Shown: positions 16,087-24,455, counted from the first letter of the stretch. The stretch: 32,974 nucleotides of DNA from Sphingobacteriales bacterium (GCA_014763615.1 JACXVB010000032.1:1-32974), one strand, 5' to 3'. Translations and numbers: made by a program. The notes: generated from the sequence alone by a model not told the origin.

Positions 16087-16128
16087 TGCTAATAATCAAG
16101 GATATAAATCAAATAAAATAAAAAAGAT

Positions 16129-16665
16129 ATGTCGAATATTGGAAAATGGGTTTTAGACCCCATGCACTCAGAAGTTACTTTTAAAGTTAAACACTTGGTA
16201 ATTTCTACCGTTACGGGTACTTTTAAAATGCTAGAAGGTAGCTTAACAACTGCTAATGAAGATTTTACCGAAGCAGATATTGATTTCGTTTTAGATGTAA
16301 ACGGCATTGATACCAATCAGAAAGACCGTGATAACCATTTAAAATCTGCTGATTTCTTCAACGCAGAAGCTTATCCTAAAATCACTTTTAAATCAACTTC
16401 TTTTGTAAAAGATGGAGATGATTACAAATTAACCGGTCAATCAACCATTAAAGATGTAACTAAACCAGTGACTTTAGATGTAGAATTTGGTGGAACCGCA
16501 ACAGATTTCTATGGAAATTTAAAAGCTGGTTTTGAAGTTTCAGGAAAAATCAATCGTAAAGAGTTTGGTTTAACTTGGGATGGTATTACAGAAGCAGGTG
16601 CAATTGTAGTAGGTGAAGACATTAAATTAGCCATCAGCGTTCAATTTGCTAAAGAAGTTGCTTAA
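16129..16665 (+). CDS. YceI-family lipocalin-like protein
   Basis: A 178-residue protein of the YceI family, a beta-barrel fold that binds polyisoprenoid or amide lipids. The family pattern is clear: WVLDPMHSEVTFKVKHL (~7-23) at the start, the KDRDNHLKSADFFNAEAYPKI segment in two parts (~65-85), ITFKSTSF, and the C-terminal FEVSGKINRKEFGLTW. No signal peptide is present, unlike E. coli YceI, so it is predicted to be cytoplasmic. Preceded by a double-palindrome operator and followed by a strong terminator, so it is a single-gene unit. Confidence 0.94.
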   Translation: MSNIGKWVLDPMHSEVTFKVKHLVISTVTGTFKMLEGSLTTANEDFTEADIDFVLDVNGIDTNQKDRDNHLKSADFFNAEAYPKITFKSTSFVKDGDDYKLTGQSTIKDVTKPVTLDVEFGGTATDFYGNLKAGFEVSGKINRKEFGLTWDGITEAGAIVVGEDIKLAISVQFAKEVA

Positions 16666-16684
16666 TTTATTTTTCATAATCATA

Positions 16685-16714
16685 AAAAAAGCCGAGAATT
16701 TTCTCGGCTTTTTT
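16685..16714. terminator. Bidirectional terminator between YceI and ribF
   Basis: GCCGAGAA (16691-16698) pairs with TTCTCGGC (16701-16708). The stem is flanked by an A-run before and a T-run after, so it can end transcription in both directions, as expected between convergent genes. Confidence 0.93.
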
Positions 16715-16722
16715 ATTACTTT

Positions 16723-17730
16723 TTAATTTTTTGTCTCAAAAAACGCTAACGTACTCTGCTTATCAATGGCGAGCTGTTCTTTCAGCTTCTCTAAACCTTC
16801 AAATTTCACATCATGACGAATGAAATGGAGGAAAACCATTTTTAGGGTTTGATGATAGATATCTTTGGTAAAATCAAAAATGTTGACTTCAATATTCTGG
16901 CTCATGCCGTTAATGGTTGGCCTATGACCGATGTAAGCCATCCCATGATACAGTTTGGAGTTTGAAGTTAAGAGTTTAGAATAGATTGGATCAAAAGGAT
17001 TTTGAATTTCTTGATTTTTATTTTTTGATTCTTGAATTTCAACCGTTACGGCATAAATTCCATCTGATGGAATTAATTTGTAGCCCTCTTCTACAAAAAG
17101 ATTTGCTGTTGGATAACCTAAAGTTCTTCCAATTTGATCACCTCTGATAACTTTACCTGTTAAGGCATAAGGATGTCCCATCAATTCATGGGCAGCATCT
17201 ACATTACCAACAGCTAAAGCATTCCTTATTCTGGTAGATGATACTGCTAAATCATCTATATCTTGCTCCGGAATTTCATCAACTTCATAACAATATCGCT
17301 CTCCAAAGTGTAGAAGATCACTTAAGTTTCCGCTTCTGTCTTTCCCAAAACGGTGATCATAGCCAATTACCATGGCTTTCATCCCAATCTGCTTAATCAA
17401 GACTTCTCTAATGTATTCTTCTGCCGTTTGGTTTGAGAAATCACGAGTAAATGGCGTGATAATTAAATGATCAACGCCTAAATCATTCAATAAATTTGCC
17501 TTTTCAGCCATCGTGTTAATCATTTTTAGTTGATGATCAGCCGGATTTAATATCATCCGCGGATGCGGAAAGAAAGTTAAAATCACAGATTCACCATTTA
17601 GCATTTTGGCTTTTTCAACCAGCTTATGGATGATTTTCTGATGCCCTAAATGCACACCATCAAAAGTGCCAATGGTGACCACCGCATTTTCTAAAGGCTT
17701 AAAATCATTGATATGATGATAGATTTGCAT
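16723..17730 (-). CDS. ribF: Bifunctional riboflavin kinase / FAD synthetase with an extra loop
   Basis: Makes FMN and then FAD. The N-terminal adenylyltransferase domain has GTFDGVHLGHQKI (~22-34) with the HxGH-type motif, FFPHPRMIL, and SSTRIRNAL. The C-terminal kinase domain has GRTLGYPTANL (~202-212), DGIYAVTVEI, GMAYIGHRPT and the closing VNIFDFTKDIY. Between VEI and LYHG about 27 residues are inserted (~231-258) where relatives have only a few; the DNA of this segment consists of two heptamer tracts. The insertion keeps frame and lies in a surface hairpin of the kinase domain, so activity may be retained. Last gene of the ftsX-uppP-truB-ribF run. Confidence 0.95.
   Translation of the reverse strand: MQIYHHINDFKPLENAVVTIGTFDGVHLGHQKIIHKLVEKAKMLNGESVILTFFPHPRMILNPADHQLKMINTMAEKANLLNDLGVDHLIITPFTRDFSNQTAEEYIREVLIKQIGMKAMVIGYDHRFGKDRSGNLSDLLHFGERYCYEVDEIPEQDIDDLAVSSTRIRNALAVGNVDAAHELMGHPYALTGKVIRGDQIGRTLGYPTANLFVEEGYKLIPSDGIYAVTVEIQESKNKNQEIQNPFDPIYSKLLTSNSKLYHGMAYIGHRPTINGMSQNIEVNIFDFTKDIYHQTLKMVFLHFIRHDVKFEGLEKLKEQLAIDKQSTLAFFETKN
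16952..16979 (-). repeat. Heptamer tract inside ribF, first block
   Basis: Four 7-base units with plus-strand consensus AGTTTGA, starting at 16952, 16959, 16966 and 16973. Read on the ribF coding strand this is ACTNNNA-type repetition, the same pattern as before metZ and hemJ. It encodes part of the extra RibF loop (SKLLTSNSKL). Confidence 0.7.
17000..17041 (-). repeat. Heptamer tract inside ribF, second block
   Basis: T-rich 7-base units from 17000 to 17041, best seen at 17007, 17014, 17021 and 17028 with plus-strand consensus WTTYTTG. Low complexity makes the register less certain than in the first block. It encodes the Lys/Asn/Gln-rich part of the RibF loop (ESKNKNQEIQN). Confidence 0.5.
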
Positions 17731-17740
17731 TTGCTTTTTT

Positions 17741-17822
17741 GTCTTGCTGAATTTATTTCAGCATCATTTTTTATTTAAACTGATAGCTCATAAAGATTTC
17801 GAAATAAATTCAGCATGACAAG
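17741..17822. repeat. Long inverted repeat of a dispersed Bacteroidota type between truB and ribF
   Basis: Arms of ~24 bases (17741-17765 and 17795-17822) share TGCTGAATTTATTTC in inverse orientation, with GTC/GAC at the outer ends. The left arm also folds on itself: TGCTGAA (17745-17751) with TTCAGCA (17757-17763). I know this as a family of short dispersed intergenic palindromes in this phylum. No coding capacity. It fills most of the 99-base gap, so truB-ribF transcripts would carry a strong hairpin. Confidence 0.75.
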
Positions 17823-17829
17823 TTCGATA

Positions 17830-18558
17830 TCACTTAAAGTTTTCATTGGTTTTAATTTCTCTAATGTGATTCACTAACTCCATCACTTCAAACGCATTTT
17901 CTACTTTAAAGTTTCCGCTGCGGGTTCTTCTCAGTTTAGAAAGATAAGCACCATTATTTAGTTTTTTACCAAAATCATAAGCTAAAGATCTGATGTAAGT
18001 GCCTTTGCTGCAAACCACTCTAAAATCTACTTCCGGCAATTCTATTCGGGTAATTTCAAATTCAGAAATCGTTACTTTTCTGGTTTTTAAAGCCACTTCT
18101 TCACCTCTTCTGGCTTTTTCATACAAACGTTCCCCATCTACTTTTATAGCAGAGTGAGCTGGTGGATACTGTGCTAAATCGCCAATAAAGTGTTTGCAAT
18201 TTTCTAGAATAGCTTCTGCTGTAATTGCAGAAATATCAAATTTCTGATCTATTTCGGTTTCTAAATCATAAGAAGAAGTAGTAGCTCCTAAAGTCAAAGT
18301 ACCGGTATATTCCTTTTCCTCCGCTTGAAAGGTGTCGATTTTTTTAGTGAGTTTTCCGGTACAAATTATGAGTAAACCCGTAGCCAAAGGATCTAATGTG
18401 CCGGCATGTCCTACCTTTAATTTGAGGGGTTTAAAAGAGTTTCTAATCTTCCCAACCACATCAAAAGAAGTCCAACGGTAAGGTTTGTTGATTAATAAAA
18501 CCTCGCCTTCGGTAAAATTAAATTTAGGGAATATTCGTTTTGAAGTTTCTTCCGTCAT
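17830..18558 (-). CDS. truB: tRNA pseudouridine-55 synthase
   Basis: Converts U55 of the tRNA T-loop to pseudouridine. The catalytic Asp is in KVGHAGTLDPLATGLLI (~48-64). Also visible are NKPYRWTSFDVV (~24-35), the ATTSSYDLETE loop, PPAHSAIKVDGERLYEKAR (~130-148) and RVVCSKGTYIRSLAYDFG (~185-202). At 242 residues it is the short form without the PUA domain, usual in this phylum. The start codon ATG overlaps the last base of uppP, indicating tight coupling. Confidence 0.96.
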   Translation of the reverse strand: MTEETSKRIFPKFNFTEGEVLLINKPYRWTSFDVVGKIRNSFKPLKLKVGHAGTLDPLATGLLIICTGKLTKKIDTFQAEEKEYTGTLTLGATTSSYDLETEIDQKFDISAITAEAILENCKHFIGDLAQYPPAHSAIKVDGERLYEKARRGEEVALKTRKVTISEFEITRIELPEVDFRVVCSKGTYIRSLAYDFGKKLNNGAYLSKLRRTRSGNFKVENAFEVMELVNHIREIKTNENFK

Positions 18559-19352
18559 TATAAAACATTCAGTTGATGCCCGCTTAAAAGCATCACTAAA
18601 ATAATGCCTCCTACAATAATGCGGTAAATCCCAAATATTCTAAATCCGTTTTTACTTAAGTAACCGATGAAAGCTTTGATGGCAATTAAGGCCACCACAA
18701 AACCTATGGCATTTCCAATGAATAGAAGGTTAATTTCTTGGCCAGTTACCGTATGGCCGTCTTTATAAAAATCTAGAAGCTTTTTTGCCGTTGCGGCAAA
18801 CATGGTTGGAACTGCTAAAAAGAAAGAAAACTCAGCCGCTGCTTTTCTAGTGAGCTTTTGTGTCATCCCACCAATAATAGAAGCCGCTGAACGAGAAACG
18901 CCAGGAATCATGGCTAGGCATTGAAAAACACCTACTTTTAAAGCAGTTGGATAAGATATTTTATCGGCATCATCAACATCCGCATTTTTAAACCAATGAT
19001 CTACAAAAAGTAAGATGATACCACCTAGCAAAAGGGAAACAGCTACAGTAAGCGGACTTTCTAATAATTCATCAATTTTTTTGCTGAATAATAATCCGAA
19101 GATGACCGCAGGGATAAAGGCTACAAATAGTTTATAATAAAACTCTAGGCTTCTGAAAAAACGTTTAAAATATAGCACCACAACAGAGAGAATGGTTCCT
19201 AATTGGATAGCTACTGTAAATAGTTTTACAAATGGATCTGATTGTATCCCCATAAAAGAGGAAGCAATAATCAGGTGACCGGTAGAAGAAACTGGGAGAA
19301 ATTCGGTAAGGCCTTCTATAATGCCTAAAACCACTGCTTCAAAGATATTCAT
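18558..19352 (-). CDS. uppP: Undecaprenyl-diphosphatase
   Basis: Polytopic inner-membrane enzyme that recycles undecaprenyl diphosphate for peptidoglycan and other wall polymers. Both family motifs are present: [17 protein letters not shown] (~13-29) and the [14 protein letters not shown] segment (~154-167). About eight hydrophobic segments over 264 residues fit BacA/UppP. It overlaps the DUF3098 gene by four bases and truB by one. Confidence 0.96.
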   Translation of the reverse strand: MNIFEAVVLGIIEGLTEFLPVSSTGHLIIASSFMGIQSDPFVKLFTVAIQLGTILSVVVLYFKRFFRSLEFYYKLFVAFIPAVIFGLLFSKKIDELLESPLTVAVSLLLGGIILLFVDHWFKNADVDDADKISYPTALKVGVFQCLAMIPGVSRSAASIIGGMTQKLTRKAAAEFSFFLAVPTMFAATAKKLLDFYKDGHTVTGQEINLLFIGNAIGFVVALIAIKAFIGYLSKNGFRIFGIYRIIVGGIILVMLLSGHQLNVL

Positions 19353-19585
19353 TCGCTCTTAGAAGGCTTTTTTAGAACAGCAAAGAATCCCAACGCAAAA
19401 CCACCTAAAACTACTATGGGGGCTAATACAATCTTTTTAAAACTATAAATGTCTGTGTTTCCACTCATTAAGATGAAACCGATGATCACAATCACCATGC
19501 TGGCAATGAGTAACTGGTAATTTTGTTTATTGAAAACAAACTGAACAGTTTTGTTTTCATTGGTATTGGAATGTTTTTGAGCCAT
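19349..19585 (-). CDS. DUF3098 small membrane protein
   Basis: A 78-residue protein with two hydrophobic segments (~27-43 and ~53-69) joined by [15 protein letters not shown], the layout of DUF3098 proteins found next to ftsX in Bacteroidota. Function unknown; position between ftsX and uppP points to cell envelope or division. Overlaps uppP by four bases. Confidence 0.88.
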   Translation of the reverse strand: MAQKHSNTNENKTVQFVFNKQNYQLLIASMVIVIIGFILMSGNTDIYSFKKIVLAPIVVLGGFALGFFAVLKKPSKSE

Positions 19586-19590
19586 GATAT

Positions 19591-20469
19591 TTATCTGTAT
19601 AAATCGTAACTTTTAATTTTTAAATATTTAGTAACTGCAAAATAGGTACTGATGCAGGAGATAAAAATACCCACTGCAATGACTCCTAAAAAGACTAGCC
19701 CGAACTCGAAATAATCTGTTAAAATCACCAATTCTGGGATTTGTTGTTGGGCAAAATAAAGCGTTAAAAGCAATAAAATAATAGCAATTAAACCCGCAAT
19801 TAAACCGTGTAAAGCACCGTAAATGATAAAAGGTTTCCGAATGAAATTTCTAGTGGCACCCACCAATTGCATACTTTTAATGATAAATCTTTGAGAATAT
19901 ATAGCCAAACGGATGGTGTTATTGATAAGGGCAACTGCAATGATCAATAGCAATGCTCCAAAACCTAAAATCACCAAAGAAATAGTTCGGATATTTTGGT
20001 TGATCATATCTACCAATGATTTTTGATAGCGAACCTCATTAATCAAAGGATTTTTTTGCAGTTGCTTGCTTAAAATCTCTATACTTTGATTATTAGCATA
20101 ATCGGCTTTTAAATAAACATCTATTGAAGAGAGTAAAGGGTTGTAGCCTAAAAATTTAATAAAATCTTCGCCCAAATCTTGAGTCAGATTTATTGCAGCC
20201 AACTCTTTGCTAATGTATTGCGTTGATTTTACATAAGGATTAGCCTCAATTTGTTTTTGAAGTTGCAAAACATCAACCTCTTTAGTCCCTTCGTTGATAA
20301 TCACATTTAAAACAATATTCTCCTTCACGTAGTTTGATAATTTCTGACCGTGAACCAAAATCAAACCCAGTAAACCCACCATCAATAATACCAAAGAAAT
20401 ACTAATTACGGTTGATACGTAAATGGTTTTGGTTTTTTTGGATGCTCTGCTATCTTCAAATTCTTCCAT
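19591..20469 (-). CDS. ftsX: Cell division protein FtsX
   Basis: Permease-like partner of the ATPase FtsE, linking cytokinesis to activation of peptidoglycan hydrolases. 292 residues: a first membrane segment at ~20-42, an extracellular domain of about 120 residues (~50-165), then three membrane segments at ~168-190, ~213-238 and ~255-280. The signature AIYSQRFIIKSMQLVGATRNFIRKPF (in two parts, ~190-215) is the conserved cytoplasmic loop. ftsE is not in the window. A TATTTTCG box lies upstream on the minus strand near 20490-20500. First gene of the operon running to ribF. Confidence 0.95.
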   Translation of the reverse strand: MEEFEDSRASKKTKTIYVSTVISISLVLLMVGLLGLILVHGQKLSNYVKENIVLNVIINEGTKEVDVLQLQKQIEANPYVKSTQYISKELAAINLTQDLGEDFIKFLGYNPLLSSIDVYLKADYANNQSIEILSKQLQKNPLINEVRYQKSLVDMINQNIRTISLVILGFGALLLIIAVALINNTIRLAIYSQRFIIKSMQLVGATRNFIRKPFIIYGALHGLIAGLIAIILLLLTLYFAQQQIPELVILTDYFEFGLVFLGVIAVGIFISCISTYFAVTKYLKIKSYDLYR

Positions 20470-20552
20470 ATACTATAGATTACGATGCGAAAATAATAAA
20501 CATGAACTGAATATACGCATGATTCTAAGTAAAGCTTGAAATTTAACATTTT

Positions 20553-20807
20553 TTAGCTTTCTTTCTGAAGCTTCGCTTTTTGGATTTTAGGATAATTAAA
20601 CTCATACATCACTTCTACTTTTTTTCTTGCCCAAGGTGTTTTTCTTAGAAAAGAAAGACTCGATTTTATACTTGGTTCAAACTGAAAACATCTGATGGGA
20701 ATTTTCTCTGCCATTTTCTCCCATCCAAAGTATGTAACCAGGTCGGTTAAGATCATTTCTAAGGTTAAACCATGAAGAGGGTTGTTTTTTTGTGAATTTT
20801 CTGCCAT
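20553..20807 (-). CDS. VF530 (DUF2132) family protein
   Basis: An 84-residue protein matching the VF530 family of small putative DNA-binding proteins: NPLHGLTLEMILTDLV (~8-23), GWEKMAEKIPIRCF, and SSLSFLRKTPWARKKVE (~49-65), the family hallmark. Single-gene unit on the minus strand. Function is not established for the family. Confidence 0.9.
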   Translation of the reverse strand: MAENSQKNNPLHGLTLEMILTDLVTYFGWEKMAEKIPIRCFQFEPSIKSSLSFLRKTPWARKKVEVMYEFNYPKIQKAKLQKES

Positions 20808-20832
20808 TTATAAATGTAAAATTTATTTTTTA

Positions 20833-20852
20833 AATACCACTTTAGTGGTATT
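20833..20852. promoter_or_regulatory. Operator-like inverted repeat overlapping a -33 box
   Basis: AATACCACT (20833-20841) and AGTGGTATT (20844-20852) are perfect 9-base inverse arms around TT. The right arm overlaps the -33 TTG (20851-20853) of the plus-strand promoter, and the site lies 26 bases from the divergent VF530 start. No T-run on either side. Confidence 0.55.
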
Positions 20853-20882
20853 GATAAGCTACTAGAATAAGGTTTACCTTTG
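20851..20882 (+). promoter_or_regulatory. Predicted promoter of a short terminated transcript
   Basis: TTG (20851-20853), 21 bases, then TACCTTTG (20875-20882): one of the best matches to the Bacteroidota promoter in this window. Transcription would begin near 20887. Confidence 0.65.
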
Positions 20883-20886
20883 TGAA

Positions 20887-20944
20887 GTTAATCCTACGAA
20901 AAATTTCAAAAACAGTCGGTTCCGATTCGGTTCGGCTGTTTTTT
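20887..20944 (+). ncRNA. Candidate short RNA or leader ending in a terminator
   Basis: From the predicted start near 20887 the transcript runs ~24 bases into a hairpin: AACAGTCG (20911-20918) pairs with CGGCTGTT (20933-20940, one G-U), with a nested CCG/CGG stem (20922-20930), then a T-run to 20944. There is no ATG in it. It is either an independent RNA of ~58 bases or an attenuated leader of leuS, whose ATG lies 114 bases further on. I do not recognise an RNA family. Confidence 0.5.
20911..20944 (+). terminator. Intrinsic terminator upstream of leuS
   Basis: Eight-base outer stem with one G-U pair, a three-base inner stem and a T-run, as described for the candidate RNA. It lies between a strong promoter and leuS. 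Confidence 0.75.
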
Positions 20945-21057
20945 GGTTTAAAAACTTCCTATTTCTGGCTCAGTTGGTCAACTCACTTTTCAAATAAAAC
21001 CCCTCGCTAACCTTAAATTTTTTATTTTCGCAACACGATATAAAAATTAGGTAGAAA

Positions 21058-24000
21058 ATGGATTATCAATTTAAGCAGATAGAGAAAAACTGGCAGAAAT
21101 TTTGGGCTGAGAACGCAACTTTTAAAGTTGATGTTGATACAAGTAAGCCTAAATATTACGTGTTGGATATGTTTCCATATCCAAGTGGTGCGGGTTTACA
21201 TGTAGGGCATCCGCTAGGCTATATCGCTTCTGATATTTTCGCGAGATATAAAAGATTGAAAGGTTTTAATGTTTTGCACCCAATGGGATATGATTCTTTC
21301 GGACTTCCTGCGGAGCAATACGCCATACAAACGGGTCAGCATCCTGCAAAAACTACCGAAACTAATATCAATCGCTACCGCGAGCAGTTAGATAATTTAG
21401 GTTTTTCTTTTGATTGGAGCAAGGAAATTAGAACCAGCTCTCCTGATTATTACAAGTGGACACAGTGGATTTTTATGCAACTGTTTAACTCTTGGTATAA
21501 TTTAGATACAGATAAAGCAGAACCTATTGCTACCCTGATTGAAAAGTTAGAAACCATACCTTCGGCAGAAATTAATGCCGTTTGTGATGAAGATGTTCAA
21601 TCTCTTTTACCAAGTGATTGGAGCGCTTTAACTGAAGAAGAAAAGCAAGCTGAATTATTGAAATATCGATTAACCTACCTAAGAGAAAGTACTGTAAATT
21701 GGTGTCCAGCTTTAGGAACCGTTCTAGCTAATGACGAGGTAAAAGATGGTTTTTCTGAACGTGGCGGACATCCTGTTGAGCAAAAGAAAATGATGCAATG
21801 GAGCATGAGAATTACTGCCTATGCTGAAAGATTGCTTCAGGGTTTAAATGATATTGATTGGCCCGAGCCACTCAAAGAAATGCAGCGCAACTGGATTGGA
21901 AAAAGCGTTGGAGCGATGGTGAGGTTTAGCCTCATCCCCAACCCTTCTCCAAAGGAGAAGGGAGCGCAGGAGAACTCGAAATTTGGTTATGAAACTGCGA
22001 ATTCTTTTGCTTGGGACTTATTGAAGGAAAACGCTAAAGAAAACAGAAAAAATCCTACTGATGCTGAATTGGTTTTATGGGAAAAACTTAGAGATAGTCA
22101 AACTAGCTTTAAAATAAGAAGGCAACACGTAATTGAGGGGTATATTGCTGATTTTGTTTGCTTAGATAAAAAATTAGTAATAGAAGTTGACGGTGGTTAT
22201 CATGAAACTCCAGAAGCGATTGAATATGATAAACAAAGAACAATATTCTTAAACAATGCAGGCTTTGAGGTGATTAGGTTCACAAATGAACAAGTTATCA
22301 ATAACACTGATGATATAGTTTTAGAAATAAAAACAAAATTAGAAAACCAACAAAGCAAATCCGCATCGCAAGTAGCTCCTTCTCCTTCGGAGAAGGCGGG
22401 GGATGAGGCATTCATCGAAGTTTTCACCACCAGAGTTGATACCATTTACGGAGTTTCTTTCTTAGTAATTGCTCCAGAGCATGAACTCATAGAAAGCTTA
22501 ACTACCCAAGAGCAAAAATCAGAAATTGAAAATTACATCGCTCAAACTAAAAAGAAGAGCGAATTAGATAGAATGGCTGATACCAAAACGGTTTCAGGTG
22601 CATTTACGGGTAGTTATGCCATCAATCCGGTAAACGGTGCAAAAGTGCCTATTTGGATAGCTGATTACGTTTTAGCAGGTTATGGAACAGGAGCAGTAAT
22701 GGCGGTTCCGTCTGGTGACCAACGCGATTATTTGTTTGCGAAACACTTCAACTTACCGATTATCCGAATCATGGATATTCAAAAAATTGATGAAGAAGCT
22801 GATCCAACCAAAGAAGGAAAATACGTTAATTCTGGAATTATTGATGGTTTAGGCTATAAAGAAGCTACGCAAAAAATCATAGCTCATTTAAAAGAAATGG
22901 GGATGGGTGATGGTAAGGTTAATTATCGTATGCGTGACGCAATTTTTGGTCGTCAGCGTTATTGGGGCGAACCTGTTCCGGTTTATTTCAAAGATGAGTT
23001 GCCTTATTTAATTGATGAGGCTGAGTTGCCTTTGTTATTGCCAGAAGTGGATAAATATTTGCCAACAGAAAGTGGTGAGCCACCTTTGGGAAGAGCTACC
23101 AACTGGAAATATAAAGACGAGTTTGAATATGAGTTGAGTACGATGCCAGGTTGGGCGGGAAGTAGCTGGTATTGGTACCGTTATATGGATGCTAAAAACG
23201 ATAAGGCTTTCGCTGATAAAGATAAAATCGCCTACTGGAAAGATGTGGATTTATACATCGGCGGTAGCGAACACGCAACTGGGCACCTTTTATACAGCCG
23301 TTTTTGGAACAAGTTTTTAAAAGATTTAGGCTACGTAATTGAAGAAGAACCTTTCAAAAAATTGATTAACCAAGGGATGATTCAGGGTAGGAGTAATTTT
23401 GTTTATAGATTAATTGATGAAGAAGGAAAAGCAAAAAACACTTTTATATCGAATGGACTAAAATCTCAGTATAAAACTAATGCATTACACGTTGATGTTA
23501 ATATCGTTAACAACGATATTTTAGATATTGAAAAATTCAGAGCATCAAGAGAAGAATATAAAGATGCTGTCTTTATTTTTGAAGATGGAACCAACTCCCT
23601 CTCTTTTGGAGAGGGCAGGGGTGAGGCTAAATACATCTGCGGACATGAAGTAGAAAAAATGTCGAAATCTAAGTTCAACGTAGTCAATCCAGATGATTTA
23701 ATTGAACGTTACGGAGCAGACACTTTGCGTATGTACGAAATGTTCTTAGGTCCGCTAGAACAAAGTAAACCTTGGAACACCAACGGAATTGAAGGCGTTT
23801 TCAAATTTTTAAGAAAATTCTGGAGGTTATTTCATGATGATAGCTGGAATTTCACCGTTTCTGATGAAGCACCAACAAAAGCCGAGCTAAAATCATTACA
23901 TAAAATTATCAAAAAAGTAGAAGAGGATATTGAGCGTTTTTCTTTCAACACTTCGGTTTCTAGTTTCATGATTGCGGTAAACGAACTCACTGATTTAAAA

Positions 24001-24342
24001 TGCAATAAAAAAGCAATCCTTCAAGATTTAGTGATTATTCTATCGCCGTATGCACCACACATTTGTGAAGAACTTTGGGTTTTATTAGGTCATCAGCCGG
24101 GGACGCTTTCTTATGCTACCTATCCAAAATTCAATCCAGCTTATATGGTAGAAAATGAATTTGCTTATCCGGTTTCTATCAACGGAAAAACCAAGATGAA
24201 TTTGCTATTGTCTTTAGCTTTAGAACCTGCAGAAGTAGAAAAGGAAGTGATGGCTAATGAGCAAGTTCAGAAATATTTAGATGGGAAAACTCCAAAAAAG
24301 GTGATTGTAGTGAAAGGAAGAATCATCAATATTGTAGTTTAA
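21058..24342 (+). CDS. leuS: Leucyl-tRNA synthetase with an in-frame nuclease-domain insertion
   Basis: Charges tRNA-Leu with leucine. Catalytic motifs are intact: HVGH at 48-51 (HIGH) and KMSKS at 867-871; the editing Thr-rich motif TTRVDT is at 457-462. The chain has 1094 residues; about 920 is expected. The excess is two in-frame insertions. Residues ~292-451 are a DUF559 nuclease domain between inverted repeats, entering at the start of the CP1 editing region, about six residues before TTRVDT. Residues 845-857 are a 13-residue peptide from a solitary copy of the same repeat, ten residues before KMSKS. Without them the protein aligns as a normal LeuRS. The gene is essential, so both insertions must be tolerated. 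A TATTTTCG box lies at 21023-21030. A terminator follows the stop. Confidence 0.96.
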   Translation: MDYQFKQIEKNWQKFWAENATFKVDVDTSKPKYYVLDMFPYPSGAGLHVGHPLGYIASDIFARYKRLKGFNVLHPMGYDSFGLPAEQYAIQTGQHPAKTTETNINRYREQLDNLGFSFDWSKEIRTSSPDYYKWTQWIFMQLFNSWYNLDTDKAEPIATLIEKLETIPSAEINAVCDEDVQSLLPSDWSALTEEEKQAELLKYRLTYLRESTVNWCPALGTVLANDEVKDGFSERGGHPVEQKKMMQWSMRITAYAERLLQGLNDIDWPEPLKEMQRNWIGKSVGAMVRFSLIPNPSPKEKGAQENSKFGYETANSFAWDLLKENAKENRKNPTDAELVLWEKLRDSQTSFKIRRQHVIEGYIADFVCLDKKLVIEVDGGYHETPEAIEYDKQRTIFLNNAGFEVIRFTNEQVINNTDDIVLEIKTKLENQQSKSASQVAPSPSEKAGDEAFIEVFTTRVDTIYGVSFLVIAPEHELIESLTTQEQKSEIENYIAQTKKKSELDRMADTKTVSGAFTGSYAINPVNGAKVPIWIADYVLAGYGTGAVMAVPSGDQRDYLFAKHFNLPIIRIMDIQKIDEEADPTKEGKYVNSGIIDGLGYKEATQKIIAHLKEMGMGDGKVNYRMRDAIFGRQRYWGEPVPVYFKDELPYLIDEAELPLLLPEVDKYLPTESGEPPLGRATNWKYKDEFEYELSTMPGWAGSSWYWYRYMDAKNDKAFADKDKIAYWKDVDLYIGGSEHATGHLLYSRFWNKFLKDLGYVIEEEPFKKLINQGMIQGRSNFVYRLIDEEGKAKNTFISNGLKSQYKTNALHVDVNIVNNDILDIEKFRASREEYKDAVFIFEDGTNSLSFGEGRGEAKYICGHEVEKMSKSKFNVVNPDDLIERYGADTLRMYEMFLGPLEQSKPWNTNGIEGVFKFLRKFWRLFHDDSWNFTVSDEAPTKAELKSLHKIIKKVEEDIERFSFNTSVSSFMIAVNELTDLKCNKKAILQDLVIILSPYAPHICEELWVLLGHQPGTLSYATYPKFNPAYMVENEFAYPVSINGKTKMNLLLSLALEPAEVEKEVMANEQVQKYLDGKTPKKVIVVKGRIINIVV
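21929..21965 (+). repeat. Left inverted repeat of the leuS insertion
   Basis: Starts GCCTCATCCCC, followed by the palindrome CCCTTCTCC-AAA-GGAGAAGGG (942-950 with 954-962 of 21900). Translated in frame as [12 protein letters not shown]. Confidence 0.85.
22375..22409 (-). repeat. Right inverted repeat of the leuS insertion
   Basis: The reverse complement of this copy starts with the same 11 bases GCCTCATCCCC and the same CCTTCTCC/GGAGAAGG palindrome (22378-22385 with 22389-22396). It differs from the left copy at about three positions plus two missing bases. Translated in frame as [12 protein letters not shown]. Confidence 0.85.
23590..23628 (-). repeat. Solitary copy of the same palindromic repeat, later in leuS
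   Basis: CCCTCTC (23597-23603) pairs with GAGAGGG (23609-23615), followed by GGGGTGAGGC, the inverse of GCCTCACCCC. It has the orientation of the right repeat. It adds exactly 39 bases, 13 residues ([13 protein letters not shown]), between EDG and KYICG, which are adjacent in ordinary LeuRS. Confidence 0.82.
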
Positions 24343-24388
24343 CCTTTAAACTATTAAACTAAATTCAAGTCCTTTTGTTAATCAAATT

Positions 24389-24413
24389 AAAATACCCATC
24401 AGTGGGTATTTTT
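24389..24413 (+). terminator. Terminator after leuS
   Basis: AAAATACCCA (24389-24398) pairs with TGGGTATTTT (24403-24412) around TCAG, ending in a T-run. Confidence 0.88.
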
Positions 24414-24455
24414 AATTTTAAGTAACCTAATTAAATTTATTTCGTAAAAATTTGG

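Larger units (their letters stand above)
21929..22409 (+). mobile_element. Inverted-repeat element carrying a DUF559 nuclease domain, inside leuS
   Basis: A 481-base insertion. Its ends are near-identical inverted repeats of 37 and 35 bases. Between them is an open frame in phase with leuS coding a DUF559 (PD-(D/E)XK fold) domain: [14 protein letters not shown] (~332-345), [15 protein letters not shown] (~352-366) and [10 protein letters not shown] (~373-382), then [17 protein letters not shown]. The likely catalytic residues E337, D365, E376 and D378 are present. No in-frame ATG lies in the domain, so it appears to be made only as part of LeuRS. No intein splicing motifs. Confidence 0.8.

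Noticed and set aside
20882-21006. GTG-initiated leader peptide of ~41 codons before leuS
   Set aside because: It would start before the predicted transcription start and runs through the terminator; no run of Leu codons supports attenuation.
21929-22409. Intein or intron in leuS
   Set aside because: No splice-junction Cys/Ser, no His-Asn end and no intron RNA features; the segment has inverted-repeat ends and a DUF559 domain.
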